DNA of 64,000 bases from Rhodanobacter sp. DHG33 (lineage in GTDB: Bacteria > Pseudomonadota > Gammaproteobacteria > Xanthomonadales > Rhodanobacteraceae), in NCBI RefSeq assembly GCF_014843005.1, contig NZ_JACYXM010000004.1:374530-438529 (forward strand). Reading direction: 5' to 3'. The notes beneath the pieces were generated by a model. That model saw only the letters and a list, made by a program, of their open reading frames with translations. It made no database searches and was not told the DNA's origin. This document shows positions 54,677-63,733 of the stretch, piece after piece; within the stretch, counting starts at the first letter, position 1, and each line of letters starts with the position of its first letter. The translations under genes were made by a program, and so were the position numbers.

Positions 54677-55973
54677 GCGTCGTCACCCGATCCGGAACCG
54701 GCTTGGTCTTTTCCCAGCCGAGGTGTGTGTACAGCCACAGGAACACGAAGAACCCGAAGTAAGTCAGCGTCATGATGCGGCCGAAGACGTTGTCCCACAG
54801 CGTGATGTCGATGTCGGCACCGAAGATCTTCGGGAAGTATTCGTCGGTAAGGTCCATGCCGATCGCCATCAGGCACAGGAACGCGATCACGAAGATCGTG
54901 AGCGCCACCTTGTAGCCGGTGCCGCGGTAGCGGATCGACTTGACCGGGCCCACGTCGATCCACGGCAGGGCGAACAGCAGCGCGATCGAGCCGAACATGC
55001 CGAGCACGCCCCAGACCGCGGTGCCGAAGGCCGACGGGATCATGCGCACGATGGCGTAGAAGGCCGTGAAATACCACACCGGCTTGATCTGCGCGGGCGT
55101 GACCAGGTTGTTGGCTGCAATGGAGTTGTCGTGCTCCAGGAACCAGCCGCCGAAGGTCGGTGCGAAGAAGATGATGAAGGCCGCGATCAGCAGGAAGAAG
55201 CCCACGCCGGCCAGGTCCTTCACCGTGTAGTACGGATGGAACGGAATGCCGTCGGCCGGCTTCAGCGCATCCCAGCGGTTGCCCTTGGGGCCATGCTTGA
55301 TGTCCACGCCGTCGGGGTTGTTGGAGCCCACCTCGTGCAGGGCGGCCAGGTGCAGCACCACCAGCAGCAGCAGCACGATCGGCAGCGCGATCACGTGCAG
55401 CGCGAAGAAGCGGTTGAGCGTGGCGTCGGCGGGCAGGAAGTCGCCCATGATCCACTCTTGCAGGCCCGGGCCGATCTTCGGGATGGTGCCGAACAGCGAC
55501 ACGATCACCTTGGCGCCCCAGAACGACATGTTGCCCCAGGGCAGCACGTAGCCCATGAAGGCCTCGGCCATCAGCACCAGGAAGATCAGCATGCCGAGCA
55601 GCCACACCAGCTCGCGCGGCTTCTTGAACGAGCCGTACATGATGCCGCGGAACATGTGCAGGAACACCACCACGAAGAACAGCGAGGCACCGGTGGTGTG
55701 CATGTAGCGGATCAGCCAGCCCCACTCCACGTCGCGCATGATGTACTGCACCGAGTCGAAGGCGCCTGCCGCGCTCGGGTCGTAGTTCATCGTGAGGAAG
55801 ATACCGGTGACGATCTGGTTGACCAGCACCAGCAAGGCGAGCGAACCGAAGTAGTACCAGAGGTTGAAGTTCTTCGGCGCGTAGTACTCGGTCATGTGCT
55901 TGCGGTACGTCGGCGCAAGGCCGGGCGCACGCTCGTTGACCCAGTCGCCGATACGGACAAATACGTTGGCCAT
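54669..55973 (-). CDS. petB: cytochrome b of the bc1 complex
   Basis: A 434-residue, eight-helix subunit with two b-type hemes and the quinone sites. Recognisable parts are GWLIRYMHTTGASLFFVVVF (heme His), GYVLPWGNMSFWGAKVI (Qo region with PWG), FFALHVIALPIVLLLLVVLH and KPVWYFTAFYAIVRMIP. The PEWY-type loop reads KPVWYF. Its start overlaps the petA stop by one base. Confidence 0.97.
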   Translation of the reverse strand: MANVFVRIGDWVNERAPGLAPTYRKHMTEYYAPKNFNLWYYFGSLALLVLVNQIVTGIFLTMNYDPSAAGAFDSVQYIMRDVEWGWLIRYMHTTGASLFFVVVFLHMFRGIMYGSFKKPRELVWLLGMLIFLVLMAEAFMGYVLPWGNMSFWGAKVIVSLFGTIPKIGPGLQEWIMGDFLPADATLNRFFALHVIALPIVLLLLVVLHLAALHEVGSNNPDGVDIKHGPKGNRWDALKPADGIPFHPYYTVKDLAGVGFFLLIAAFIIFFAPTFGGWFLEHDNSIAANNLVTPAQIKPVWYFTAFYAIVRMIPSAFGTAVWGVLGMFGSIALLFALPWIDVGPVKSIRYRGTGYKVALTIFVIAFLCLMAIGMDLTDEYFPKIFGADIDITLWDNVFGRIMTLTYFGFFVFLWLYTHLGWEKTKPVPDRVTTHD

Positions 55974-56578
55974 CACGCGTTCCCCTTCGCATCCACGCCG
56001 ATCTGCACGGTCGTGTCGTCGATGAAGTGGTATGGGGGGATCTGCATGTTCTTGGGCGCGGGCACGCCCTGGTACACGCGGCCGGCCATGTCGTAGCGCG
56101 AGTGGTGGCAGGGGCAGTAGTAGCCGCCCTGCCAGTTCGGATCGAACGGCTCGGGCTTCATCTCGCCCACGTAGTTCGGCACGCAGCCCAGGTGGGTGCA
56201 GATGCCGACCATGACCAGCCATTCGGGCTTGATCGAGCGGGTTCCGTTCTGCGCGTACGTCGGCTGCTGCTCGGCGGAGGAGCCGTCGGATTTGGGATCG
56301 ACGAGGCGGGGATCCTGCTTCGGCAATGCCGCAAGTTGTTCCGGCGTGCGGTTGACGATAAACACCGGAAGGCTGCGCCAGCCGATGATCAACTGCTGGC
56401 CGGGTTCGATCTTCTTCAGCGATTGGGTGACCGGAGCCCCGGCGGCCTTGGCTCGGGCGCTGGGTTCCCACGACTTGATGAAGGGCACGGCTGCCGAAAC
56501 GATTCCCACACCTCCGACCACTGCGGTGGCCGTCGTGAGAAACCGGCGGCGGCCATGGTCGACGACTTCGTTCGCCAT
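55973..56578 (-). CDS. petA: ubiquinol-cytochrome c reductase Rieske iron-sulfur subunit
   Basis: A 201-residue Rieske protein with a twin-arginine-type N-terminus (RRRFLTTATAVVGGVG) that doubles as its membrane anchor. The 2Fe-2S ligands are C127 and H129 in CTHLGC and C155 and H158 in CPCHHS; C132 and C157 would form the stabilising disulfide. It is first in petABC. Confidence 0.97.
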   Translation of the reverse strand: MANEVVDHGRRRFLTTATAVVGGVGIVSAAVPFIKSWEPSARAKAAGAPVTQSLKKIEPGQQLIIGWRSLPVFIVNRTPEQLAALPKQDPRLVDPKSDGSSAEQQPTYAQNGTRSIKPEWLVMVGICTHLGCVPNYVGEMKPEPFDPNWQGGYYCPCHHSRYDMAGRVYQGVPAPKNMQIPPYHFIDDTTVQIGVDAKGNA

Positions 56579-56653
56579 CAGGCTCTCCGGTACTTGCTGC
56601 GTCAGGAAGGGCTTGCGCCCCGCGATCAGATTGGAACCCCTTAAAATCGTTTT

Positions 56654-56682
56654 AGTCTAGCGTCAGCCCCCACACCGTACAA
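56654..56682 (-). promoter_or_regulatory. petABC promoter
   Basis: On the minus strand TTGTAC (56682-56677) and TAGACT (56659-56654) are spaced by 17 bases, about 75 bases upstream of petA. The -35 shares bases with the -10 of the divergent protease gene. Confidence 0.5.
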
Positions 56683-56683
56683 T
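56678..56683 (+). promoter_or_regulatory. -10 box of the DegS/AlgW-like gene
   Basis: TACAAT lies 27 bases before the ATG at 56711. No clear -35 is seen. It overlaps the -35 of the petABC promoter on the other strand. Confidence 0.38.
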
Positions 56684-56710
56684 AAAAGGGCCACGTCGTA
56701 TCGACGCTCC

Positions 56711-57949
56711 ATGCCGTGGCCAGACTACCCTACCGTCCGCCCGCCCGTCACGGATTCGCAGCACGACATGAAACATGCCGCCGGCACGCTCGCCTTCCTC
56801 GCCCGCTGTGTCGTCGTCGGCCTCGCCGCGGCCTTCGTGATCGGCCTGGTCTGGCCCGCCAGCGGCGAACGCCTGCGCGCGGGGCTGCATCTGCCCGCGG
56901 CACCGGCGGCCTCTCCGGGCGCGCAGGCCGCGCCCGCGCCGACCTCCTATGCCGATGCGGTCGCCGTCGCCGCGCCCTCGGTGGTGAACATCTACGCCAA
57001 CAAGATCGTCAACGAGCGGGCGATCAAGATGTACGACAACCCCATCCTGCAGCAGATGCTGGGCGGCACGCTCACCACCTACGCGCGCCCCGAGAAGACC
57101 CTGGGGTCGGGTGTGATTATCAGCGCGCAGGGCTACGTGCTCACCAACTATCACGTGATCGCGCACGCCACCGACATCCAGGTGCTGCTCTACGACGGCC
57201 GCGTGGCCCAGGCCCGCGTGGTCGGCTCGGACGAGGAGACCGACCTCGCCGTGCTGAAGATCGACGCCGGCAACCTGCCGGTGATCCAGCTCGCCGAGCA
57301 GAAGCCGCGCCCCGGCGACGTGGTGCTGGCGATCGGCAACCCGCTGGGCCTCAACCAGACTGTGACGATGGGCATCGTCAGCGCGGTAGGCCGCCAGTTG
57401 AACGACTCCAGCGCGGAGGACTTTATCCAGACCGATGCGGCGATCAACTTCGGCAACTCCGGCGGCGCACTGGTCAACGCCGAGGGCAAGCTGGTGGGCA
57501 TCAACGCCCTGCTGATCGGCCGGGCCGCCAACGCCGAAGGCATCGGCTTCGCGATCCCGGCGGACACCGCCAAGAACGTGCTGGACCAGATCGTGGCCAC
57601 CGGCCACGTGATGCGCGGCTGGCTGGGCGCGGACTACAGCTTTGTACCGGTGACCGCCGACAGCGGCCTGCCCAGCGCGGCACGTGGCGCCTCGGTCACC
57701 GACGTCTACCCCGGCAGCCCCGCCGCGCTGGCGGGTATCCAGCCGCATGACATCCTGCTGCGCATCGGCGACGACGACATTCGCGACCCGGCCGACCTGC
57801 GCAAGCGCGAGTCGGCCATCAAGCCCGGCACCACGGTGGAGATTTCCGGCCTGCGCAACGGCAGCCCGTTCCACACCAAGGCTACGCTGAGCGAGCGCCC
57901 GGCGATGAGCGCGGACACCACGACCGCCACCGACGACAGCCAGCAGTGA
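56711..57949 (+). CDS. DegS/AlgW-like periplasmic S1C serine protease with one PDZ domain
   Basis: A 412-residue trypsin-fold protease anchored by an N-terminal helix (about residues 30-49). The catalytic triad is H148 (TNYHVIAH), D178 (EETDLAVL) and S250 (FGNSGGAL). A single PDZ domain follows (GASVTDVYPGSPAALAGIQPHDILLRIG). One PDZ and the anchor point to the DegS/AlgW group that starts RseA/MucA cleavage and the sigma-E response. The start could also be Met20. It is divergent from petABC, a common arrangement. Confidence 0.9.
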   Translation: MPWPDYPTVRPPVTDSQHDMKHAAGTLAFLARCVVVGLAAAFVIGLVWPASGERLRAGLHLPAAPAASPGAQAAPAPTSYADAVAVAAPSVVNIYANKIVNERAIKMYDNPILQQMLGGTLTTYARPEKTLGSGVIISAQGYVLTNYHVIAHATDIQVLLYDGRVAQARVVGSDEETDLAVLKIDAGNLPVIQLAEQKPRPGDVVLAIGNPLGLNQTVTMGIVSAVGRQLNDSSAEDFIQTDAAINFGNSGGALVNAEGKLVGINALLIGRAANAEGIGFAIPADTAKNVLDQIVATGHVMRGWLGADYSFVPVTADSGLPSAARGASVTDVYPGSPAALAGIQPHDILLRIGDDDIRDPADLRKRESAIKPGTTVEISGLRNGSPFHTKATLSERPAMSADTTTATDDSQQ

Positions 57950-57950
57950 G

Positions 57951-59060
57951 TCAGCCCGGCCGGGCCGCCGCCAGCGGCGGATGCAGGGCCACCTCGTAAC
58001 GCTTGCGCAAGGTGTCCACGCGTTCCACGTAGACCTGGGTTTCCGCATACGGCGGTATGCCGTTGTACTTCTGCACCGCGGCGGGGCCGGCGTTGTAGGC
58101 GGCGGCGGCGAGATGCTCGTTGCCGTTGAAGTCGCGCAGCAACATGGCAAGGTAGCGCGCGCCGCCGCGGATGTTCTGGGCGCTGTCGAAGGCGTCGAGC
58201 ACGCCCATGTCGCCGGCCGTGCCCGGCATCAGCTGCATCAGCCCCTGGGCGCCCTTGATCGACATCGCACGCGGGTTGAACGCGCTCTCCGCATGGATGA
58301 TCGCGCGGATGAACGCCTCGTCCACGCCGTATTCCACGCTGGCCGCGCGGATGACGTCGGCGTAGTCGGTGACGTCGAGCGGCACGCTGCCCCAATGAAT
58401 GTTCGAGTGCAGGTTGCAGGCGAAACAGGTGGCGATGTAGGTGAACAGCATCTTCGCCGTCTGCGCGGCGTGGCCGGCGGGCGGGATGTTGGTGTATTCC
58501 ACGCTGCCGTCGGCGCGCGCGATGCGGTACACCGCGCCGCGCAGCACGCGGTCGCTCGGCGCAGCGGCGGCCGGCATGCCGGGCAGCGCAGCGTCGCCGT
58601 CGCTCGCCTGGCTGTAGGTCCAATGTCCGCGCAGCCCAGGCGGCACCGCCGAGGCCGACGGCAGCGGGTCGGCGGCCGTCGCCTTCGCCGTGGTGAACAC
58701 GCTGCCTTTCACCGTCGCCAGCAGGGTCGAGGCGGTTTCGGCCTGGGTGCGGGTACCCACCGCCACGCCTCGCACGCCCTCCAGCGAAGCCGGCGACTTA
58801 CGGCGCGCAGGCGTACCGTAATCGCCCAGCTTGTGGCAGCTGCGGTAACCGGCGGTATTGCCGGTGAACACCGTCTCGCCACTGGCCCCGGTGCAGCGGT
58901 ACAGGACTCCGGCATGCGCCCCCGGCAGCCACAGCGCCCCCGCCAGCAAGGCGCAGCCCAGCGCGATCCGCCCCAGGATCGAGCGGAATAGCGGACGTTT
59001 CGGCGGGGAGCCTGCCTCGAGCCGGCCAGCCCTCCCCCTGTGGCGTGCGGCTTCAAACAT
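57951..59060 (-). CDS. exported lytic transglycosylase (GH23/SLT) with DUF4124-like domains
   Basis: A 369-residue secreted protein. After a signal (ALGCALLAGALWLPGAHA) comes a DUF4124-like segment (VLYRCTGASGETVFTG), a linker, a second similar segment (VYRIARADGSVEYTNIPP) and the C-terminal SLT domain with catalytic E258 in IIHAESAFNPRAMS and the GAQGLMQLMPGTA and AYNAGP motifs. It should cleave peptidoglycan to 1,6-anhydro products. The start may be 59060 or 59081. It is convergent with the protease gene. Confidence 0.9.
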   Translation of the reverse strand: MFEAARHRGRAGRLEAGSPPKRPLFRSILGRIALGCALLAGALWLPGAHAGVLYRCTGASGETVFTGNTAGYRSCHKLGDYGTPARRKSPASLEGVRGVAVGTRTQAETASTLLATVKGSVFTTAKATAADPLPSASAVPPGLRGHWTYSQASDGDAALPGMPAAAAPSDRVLRGAVYRIARADGSVEYTNIPPAGHAAQTAKMLFTYIATCFACNLHSNIHWGSVPLDVTDYADVIRAASVEYGVDEAFIRAIIHAESAFNPRAMSIKGAQGLMQLMPGTAGDMGVLDAFDSAQNIRGGARYLAMLLRDFNGNEHLAAAAYNAGPAAVQKYNGIPPYAETQVYVERVDTLRKRYEVALHPPLAAARPG

Positions 59061-59253
59061 GGCGGCAGTGTGCCGCCGCATGGCTCCAGCGCCAAGTGCA
59101 AGCGTATCGTTTCCTGCACGGCAGCCGCCGGCCGAATGGCCCAAGTGCTTGATCGCGCATGGCCATTCGATGGCGGGCGGCGGCTCGTCCGCGTAAAATG
59201 ACCAGTTCGGCGCGATCCGCGCCGTGCCTCGCGCAACCACGGTAACCAGCACC

Positions 59254-60597
59254 ATGAGCGGCAAGCTTTTCATCAAAACCCACGGCTGCCAGATGAACGA
59301 GTACGACTCGGCCAAGATGGCCGACGTGCTCAAGGCTTCGCACGGCCTGGAACTGACCCAGGACGAATCCGAGGCGGACGTCATCCTGGTCAACACCTGC
59401 TCGATCCGCGAGAAGGCGCAGGAGAAGGTGTTCAGCCAGCTCGGCCGCTGGAAGGAACACAAGCAGGGCGGCAAGGCCGTGCTGATCGGCGTGGGCGGCT
59501 GCGTGGCGTCGCAGGAGGGCGAGGCCATCATCAAGCGCGCCCCCTTCGTGGACCTGGTGTTCGGCCCGCAGACCCTGCACCGCCTGCCCGAGCTGATCGA
59601 ATCGCGCCGCGAAAGCGGCAAGCCGCAGGTGGACATCTCCTTCCCCGAGATCGAGAAGTTCGACAAGCTGCCCGAACCGCGCGCCGAGGGCCCCACCGCC
59701 TTCGTCTCGATCATGGAAGGCTGTTCGAAGTACTGCAGCTACTGCGTGGTGCCCTACACCCGCGGCACCGAGATCAGCCGTCCGTTCGACGACGTGCTGG
59801 TGGAGGTGGCCCGGCTCGCCGAGCAGGGCGTGCGCGAGGTGAACCTGCTGGGCCAGAACGTCAACGCCTACCGCGGTCCCATGCACGACGGCGGCATCGC
59901 GGATCTCGCCGTGCTGATCCATGCCATCGCGCAGATCGAAGGCATCGGCCGCATCCGCTTCACCACCTCGCACCCGCTGGAGTTTTCCGACTCGCTGATC
60001 GAGGCCTACGCCAGCGTGCCCAAGCTCGCCAACTTCCTGCACCTGCCGGTGCAGGCCGGCTCGGACCGCATCCTCGCGGCGATGAAGCGCGGCTACACCG
60101 CGCTGGAGTTCAAGCAGAAGATCCGCAAGCTGCGCGCCGTGCGCCCGGACATCTGCGTGTCGTCCGACTTCATCGTGGGCTTCCCTGGCGAAACCGACGA
60201 AGACTTCGAGAAGACCATGAAGCTGATCGAAGACATGGGCTTCGACCAGAGCTTCTCCTTCATTTTCTCCGCCCGCCCCGGCACTCCTGCGGCCAGCCTC
60301 GCCGACGACACGCCGATGGCGGCGAAGCACCAGCGCCTGGAACGCCTGCAGGCGGCGATCAACGCCAAGGCGAAGGCCATCAACGAAGCGATGGTCGGCA
60401 CCGTGCAGCGCGTACTGGTGGAGAAACCCAGCACCAAGAATCCGAACGAACTCGCCGGCCGCACCGAGAACATGCGCTACGTGAATTTCCCCGGCGACGC
60501 ACGCATGATCGGCCGCTTCGTCGACGTGCTCATCACCGACGCCATGACCAACTCGCTGCGCGGGCGCGTGCACGCGCTGGCCGAGGCGGTTGCCTGA
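59254..60597 (+). CDS. miaB: tRNA-2-methylthio-N6-dimethylallyladenosine synthase
   Basis: A 447-residue radical-SAM methylthiotransferase acting on i6A37 of tRNAs. The N-terminal cluster cysteines are C12, C49 and C83; the radical-SAM CX3CX2C is C157, C161 and C164 ([10 protein letters not shown]). A TRAM domain closes the protein. The start at 59254 ([19 protein letters not shown]) fits the family. It precedes ybeZ-ybeY-corC, a standard gene order. Confidence 0.97.
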   Translation: MSGKLFIKTHGCQMNEYDSAKMADVLKASHGLELTQDESEADVILVNTCSIREKAQEKVFSQLGRWKEHKQGGKAVLIGVGGCVASQEGEAIIKRAPFVDLVFGPQTLHRLPELIESRRESGKPQVDISFPEIEKFDKLPEPRAEGPTAFVSIMEGCSKYCSYCVVPYTRGTEISRPFDDVLVEVARLAEQGVREVNLLGQNVNAYRGPMHDGGIADLAVLIHAIAQIEGIGRIRFTTSHPLEFSDSLIEAYASVPKLANFLHLPVQAGSDRILAAMKRGYTALEFKQKIRKLRAVRPDICVSSDFIVGFPGETDEDFEKTMKLIEDMGFDQSFSFIFSARPGTPAASLADDTPMAAKHQRLERLQAAINAKAKAINEAMVGTVQRVLVEKPSTKNPNELAGRTENMRYVNFPGDARMIGRFVDVLITDAMTNSLRGRVHALAEAVA

Positions 60598-60606
60598 GCT
60601 TTGAAG

Positions 60607-60724
60607 CCCCTCTCCCGGCGGGAGAGGGGTTGGGGTGAGGGTACGGGGCTTGCGAAGCATTTCAACGACACGCTCCGCCCGCACCCTCATCCGCCTGTCG
60701 GCACCTTCTCCCGGAGGGAGAAGG
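60607..60724. repeat. REPIN-like pair of inverted extragenic palindromes between miaB and ybeZ
   Basis: Two related palindromes face each other: CCCCTCTCCC-ggc-GGGAGAGGGG followed by GTTGGGGTGAGGGT, and the inverted ACCCTCATCC..CCTTCTCCC-gga-GGGAGAAGG. This is the form of a REP doublet (REPIN) mobilised by RAYT transposases in related genomes. No transposase gene is in the window. Confidence 0.8.
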
Positions 60725-60753
60725 ATTCACCCTTCAAGTCCTTGACCAAATCC

Positions 60754-61752
60754 ATGAACCCAGGCATCCACGAACGCGACTTCGCCCTCGACCCGGAAGA
60801 CAACGCCCGGCTTGCCAGCCTGTGCGGGCCGTTCGACGAGCACCTGCGCCAGATCGAGCTGCGCCTGGGCGTGGAGATCGACCACCGCGGCAACCTGTTC
60901 AAGGCGATCGGCGAGGAAGCCGCCGCGCGCAGCGCCGAAAAAGTGCTGCGCGCGCTGTACGCCGTCACCGAGAACGAGACCTTGAACGGCGCCAAGATCA
61001 ACCTGCACCTGGCCGAATCGGGCGTGGATTCCCTCACCGAGGATGCGGGCGAAGGCGCCCAGGAAGTCGTCATCAAGGTGAAGCGCGGCGTGATCAAGGG
61101 CCGCGGTCCCAACCAGGCACGCTACCTGCACGCCATCTCGCGCCACGACATCAACTTCGGCGTGGGGCCGGCCGGCACCGGCAAGACCTACCTCGCTGTG
61201 GCCAGCGCGGTGGAGGCGCTGGAGGCGAACCGCGTGCAGCGCCTGCTGCTGGTGCGCCCTGCCGTCGAGGCCGGCGAGAAGCTGGGCTTCCTGCCCGGCG
61301 ACCTCACGCAGAAGGTCGACCCCTACCTGCGTCCGCTGTACGACGCGCTTTATGAAATGCTCGGCTTCGAAAAGGTGGCCAAGCTGATCGAACGCAACGT
61401 GATCGAGATCGCGCCGCTGGCCTATATGCGCGGGCGCACCTTGAACGACTCCTACGTCATCCTGGACGAGGCGCAGAACACCACTGTCGAGCAGATGAAG
61501 ATGTTCCTCACCCGCATCGGCTTCGGCTCGGTGGCGGTGATCACCGGCGACGTCAGCCAGGTCGACCTGCCGCGCAACGTGCGCTCCGGCCTGCGCCATG
61601 CGGTGGAAGTGCTGCGCGGCGTGGACGGCATCAGCTTCACCTTCTTCACCTCGCGCGACGTGGTGCGTCATCCGCTGGTGGCGAAGATCGTGCGCGCCTA
61701 CGAGGCATTTGAAAACGCCGACGAGGGAAAGCAAGGTAATGGCGCGAAATAA
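60754..61752 (+). CDS. ybeZ: PhoH-family ATPase YbeZ
   Basis: A 332-residue P-loop protein. Walker A is GPAGTGKT at residues 138-145 and Walker B is [11 protein letters not shown]. PhoH-like proteins work with the endoribonuclease YbeY in RNA and ribosome quality control. The start at 60754 ([16 protein letters not shown]) follows the REPIN. Its end overlaps the ybeY start by 14 bases. Confidence 0.95.
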   Translation: MNPGIHERDFALDPEDNARLASLCGPFDEHLRQIELRLGVEIDHRGNLFKAIGEEAAARSAEKVLRALYAVTENETLNGAKINLHLAESGVDSLTEDAGEGAQEVVIKVKRGVIKGRGPNQARYLHAISRHDINFGVGPAGTGKTYLAVASAVEALEANRVQRLLLVRPAVEAGEKLGFLPGDLTQKVDPYLRPLYDALYEMLGFEKVAKLIERNVIEIAPLAYMRGRTLNDSYVILDEAQNTTVEQMKMFLTRIGFGSVAVITGDVSQVDLPRNVRSGLRHAVEVLRGVDGISFTFFTSRDVVRHPLVAKIVRAYEAFENADEGKQGNGAK

Positions 61753-62233
61753 CGCATCCACCGACGACCATATTGTGCATCTCAGCTATGGCGTGGGACG
61801 CAAAGGGTTGCCTTCCGCATTGAGCTTCCGCCGCTGGGCGAACGCTGCGCTCGCTGGCGCAAAGCGGCGCAGGCCGGCCGAACTGGCCATTCGCATCGTT
61901 GGTACGCGAGAGGGCCGTAGTCTTAATCGCGACTATCGCGACAAAGACTACGCCACCAATGTGCTGTCTTTTGCGGCTGAGCTTCCGCCGGGCGTAAACC
62001 TGCCGCTGATCGGCGATTTGGCGATCTGCGCCCCGGTGGTTGCGCGTGAAGCGAAGGAACAAGGCAAGCTATCAAACCATCACTGGGCACACATGACCGT
62101 ACACGGCGTGCTGCATCTGCTGGGCTACGATCACATCGAAGATGGCGAAGCCGAAGTGATGGAAGCGCTGGAAACGCGCATCCTGGCCAAGCTCGGCATC
62201 GACGATCCTTACGCCATCGAACGCGACGTCTGA
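61739..62233 (+). CDS. ybeY: endoribonuclease YbeY
   Basis: A 164-residue zinc endoribonuclease involved in 16S rRNA 3'-end maturation and ribosome quality control. The metal motif H122-G-V-L-H126-x5-H132 ([11 protein letters not shown]) is intact, and [13 protein letters not shown] is also conserved. The base composition looks slightly less GC-rich than its neighbours. Confidence 0.96.
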   Translation: MARNNASTDDHIVHLSYGVGRKGLPSALSFRRWANAALAGAKRRRPAELAIRIVGTREGRSLNRDYRDKDYATNVLSFAAELPPGVNLPLIGDLAICAPVVAREAKEQGKLSNHHWAHMTVHGVLHLLGYDHIEDGEAEVMEALETRILAKLGIDDPYAIERDV

Positions 62234-62302
62234 ACATTCAGACATCTTTTCACGTTCGAACGGCTCGAACGTTTGTGCCGTCGCGGCACTGGAGAGATCT
62301 GC

Positions 62303-63574
62303 ATGTCCGCACCATTCCATCTTGCTGCAAGTATCGGCTCGATGCTCGTCATGGCGGCCGCCCTTCCGGCGCATGCGGCGGACACCACCCAGCAGCAACT
62401 GGCGGCCAGCACTTGCGCAGCCTTGCGCTCGGCCGCGCAGACCGTGCCCGGCAACGGCCCGATGCTATTGCCGAGCTATCCGAGCCTGAAGCAGGGCGAT
62501 GACTCCATTCGTGCCTTGCAAGGTGTTGCTTTTGTCTACGACAACGCACTGGCAGGTGTCGCGCTTGTTGCCTGTGGCGAGCCAGCCGAGGCCCGCCGCA
62601 TCGCGGACGCCTTCGTGCTGGCTTCCGCACATGACCCGGGTTTCAGCGATGGCCGCTTGCGCAATGCCTATCGCAGCGGCGCGATCGACGGCGGGAAAGT
62701 CGAACTTCCGGGCTATTGGCAGAGTCATGGCAACTACTGGAGCCAGGATCCTTATCAAACAGGCACCGCGACAGGCAACGTGGCATGGGCGGCGTTGCTG
62801 CTATTGAACGTGTACGACAGCACGCACGATAGGCGCTATCTGGACGCCGCTGTCGCGCAACTGCACTGGATACAGGCACATACCGCCAGCGGCATCAACC
62901 CTCCGGCCTACGAAGGCGGCCTATTCGGCTACGACAATGCCCAGCGCGCACAGCACTGGAAGGCCACCGAACACAATATCGATGTCTACGCCGCAGCATC
63001 CTGGGCCGCACGCGAATCCGGCGATGCGACGTTGACGCAACAGGCCAAATTCGCGGGCAGCTTTGTTCACATGATGTGGGACGGCACGCAGCATCGCTTC
63101 CTGGTCGGCACGCTGGATGACGGCATGACGCTGTCACGCGACAAGTCCGGGCTGGACGCGCAGGTGTGGCCGCTGCTGGCCTTCAATCCTCACCCTGCCG
63201 AATGGAATCAGGTATGGACCTGGGTCGATAGCCAGCATCGCAGCGGCGAGGGTTACGGTTACCGGCGCCAACCCGACGGGGTATGGACGGAAGGCACCGC
63301 GCAGGTTGCCGCCGCCATGCAAGCCGGCGGGAAAGCCGTCCCTGATTCGCTGTGGCAACTGCTCGCGGCCCAGCGCAGCGACGACGGCATGCTCTACGCC
63401 ACGCCACAGCCGCGCATCGGCACCGATTTCGCGATCGGTCCCACCTCGACCCACGCCGACTTTTTCTACTACCACTACCCACACCTGGGGGCGACCGCCT
63501 GGACCGCGCTGGCCGCGAAGGCCTGGAACCCATTTACCGGCAGGCAGATGGCCCATGCAGAGGGCAAGCCATGA
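62303..63574 (+). CDS. secreted protein, probable alpha/alpha-barrel (six-hairpin glycosidase-like)
   Basis: A 423-residue protein with a Sec signal (MSAPFHLAASIGSMLVMAAALPAHA). The remainder is rich in repeated helix-loop patterns with aromatic and acidic loops: GNVAWAALLLLNVYDSTHDRRYLDAA, ATEHNIDVYAAASWAARES and AQVWPLLAFNPHP, resembling six-hairpin glycosidases. No catalytic residues are assigned. GGAGAG precedes the start at 62303. It interrupts the usual ybeY-corC order and has a less GC-rich, more even codon choice. Confidence 0.7.
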   Translation: MSAPFHLAASIGSMLVMAAALPAHAADTTQQQLAASTCAALRSAAQTVPGNGPMLLPSYPSLKQGDDSIRALQGVAFVYDNALAGVALVACGEPAEARRIADAFVLASAHDPGFSDGRLRNAYRSGAIDGGKVELPGYWQSHGNYWSQDPYQTGTATGNVAWAALLLLNVYDSTHDRRYLDAAVAQLHWIQAHTASGINPPAYEGGLFGYDNAQRAQHWKATEHNIDVYAAASWAARESGDATLTQQAKFAGSFVHMMWDGTQHRFLVGTLDDGMTLSRDKSGLDAQVWPLLAFNPHPAEWNQVWTWVDSQHRSGEGYGYRRQPDGVWTEGTAQVAAAMQAGGKAVPDSLWQLLAAQRSDDGMLYATPQPRIGTDFAIGPTSTHADFFYYHYPHLGATAWTALAAKAWNPFTGRQMAHAEGKP

Positions 63575-63733
63575 GTGCCTTTCGGTGTCCCATGGCTTAT
63601 CGCCATCACCCTGGACCCCTACCTTCTGCGGGGAGCCGGCGCCCGGTCTACCTGAGGCCTTGTTCCTGAATTGTCACGACTTTTCCGCTAGACTCGATCT
63701 TCCGCCCGCATCAGGGCAGCATCTCCAAGAGTA

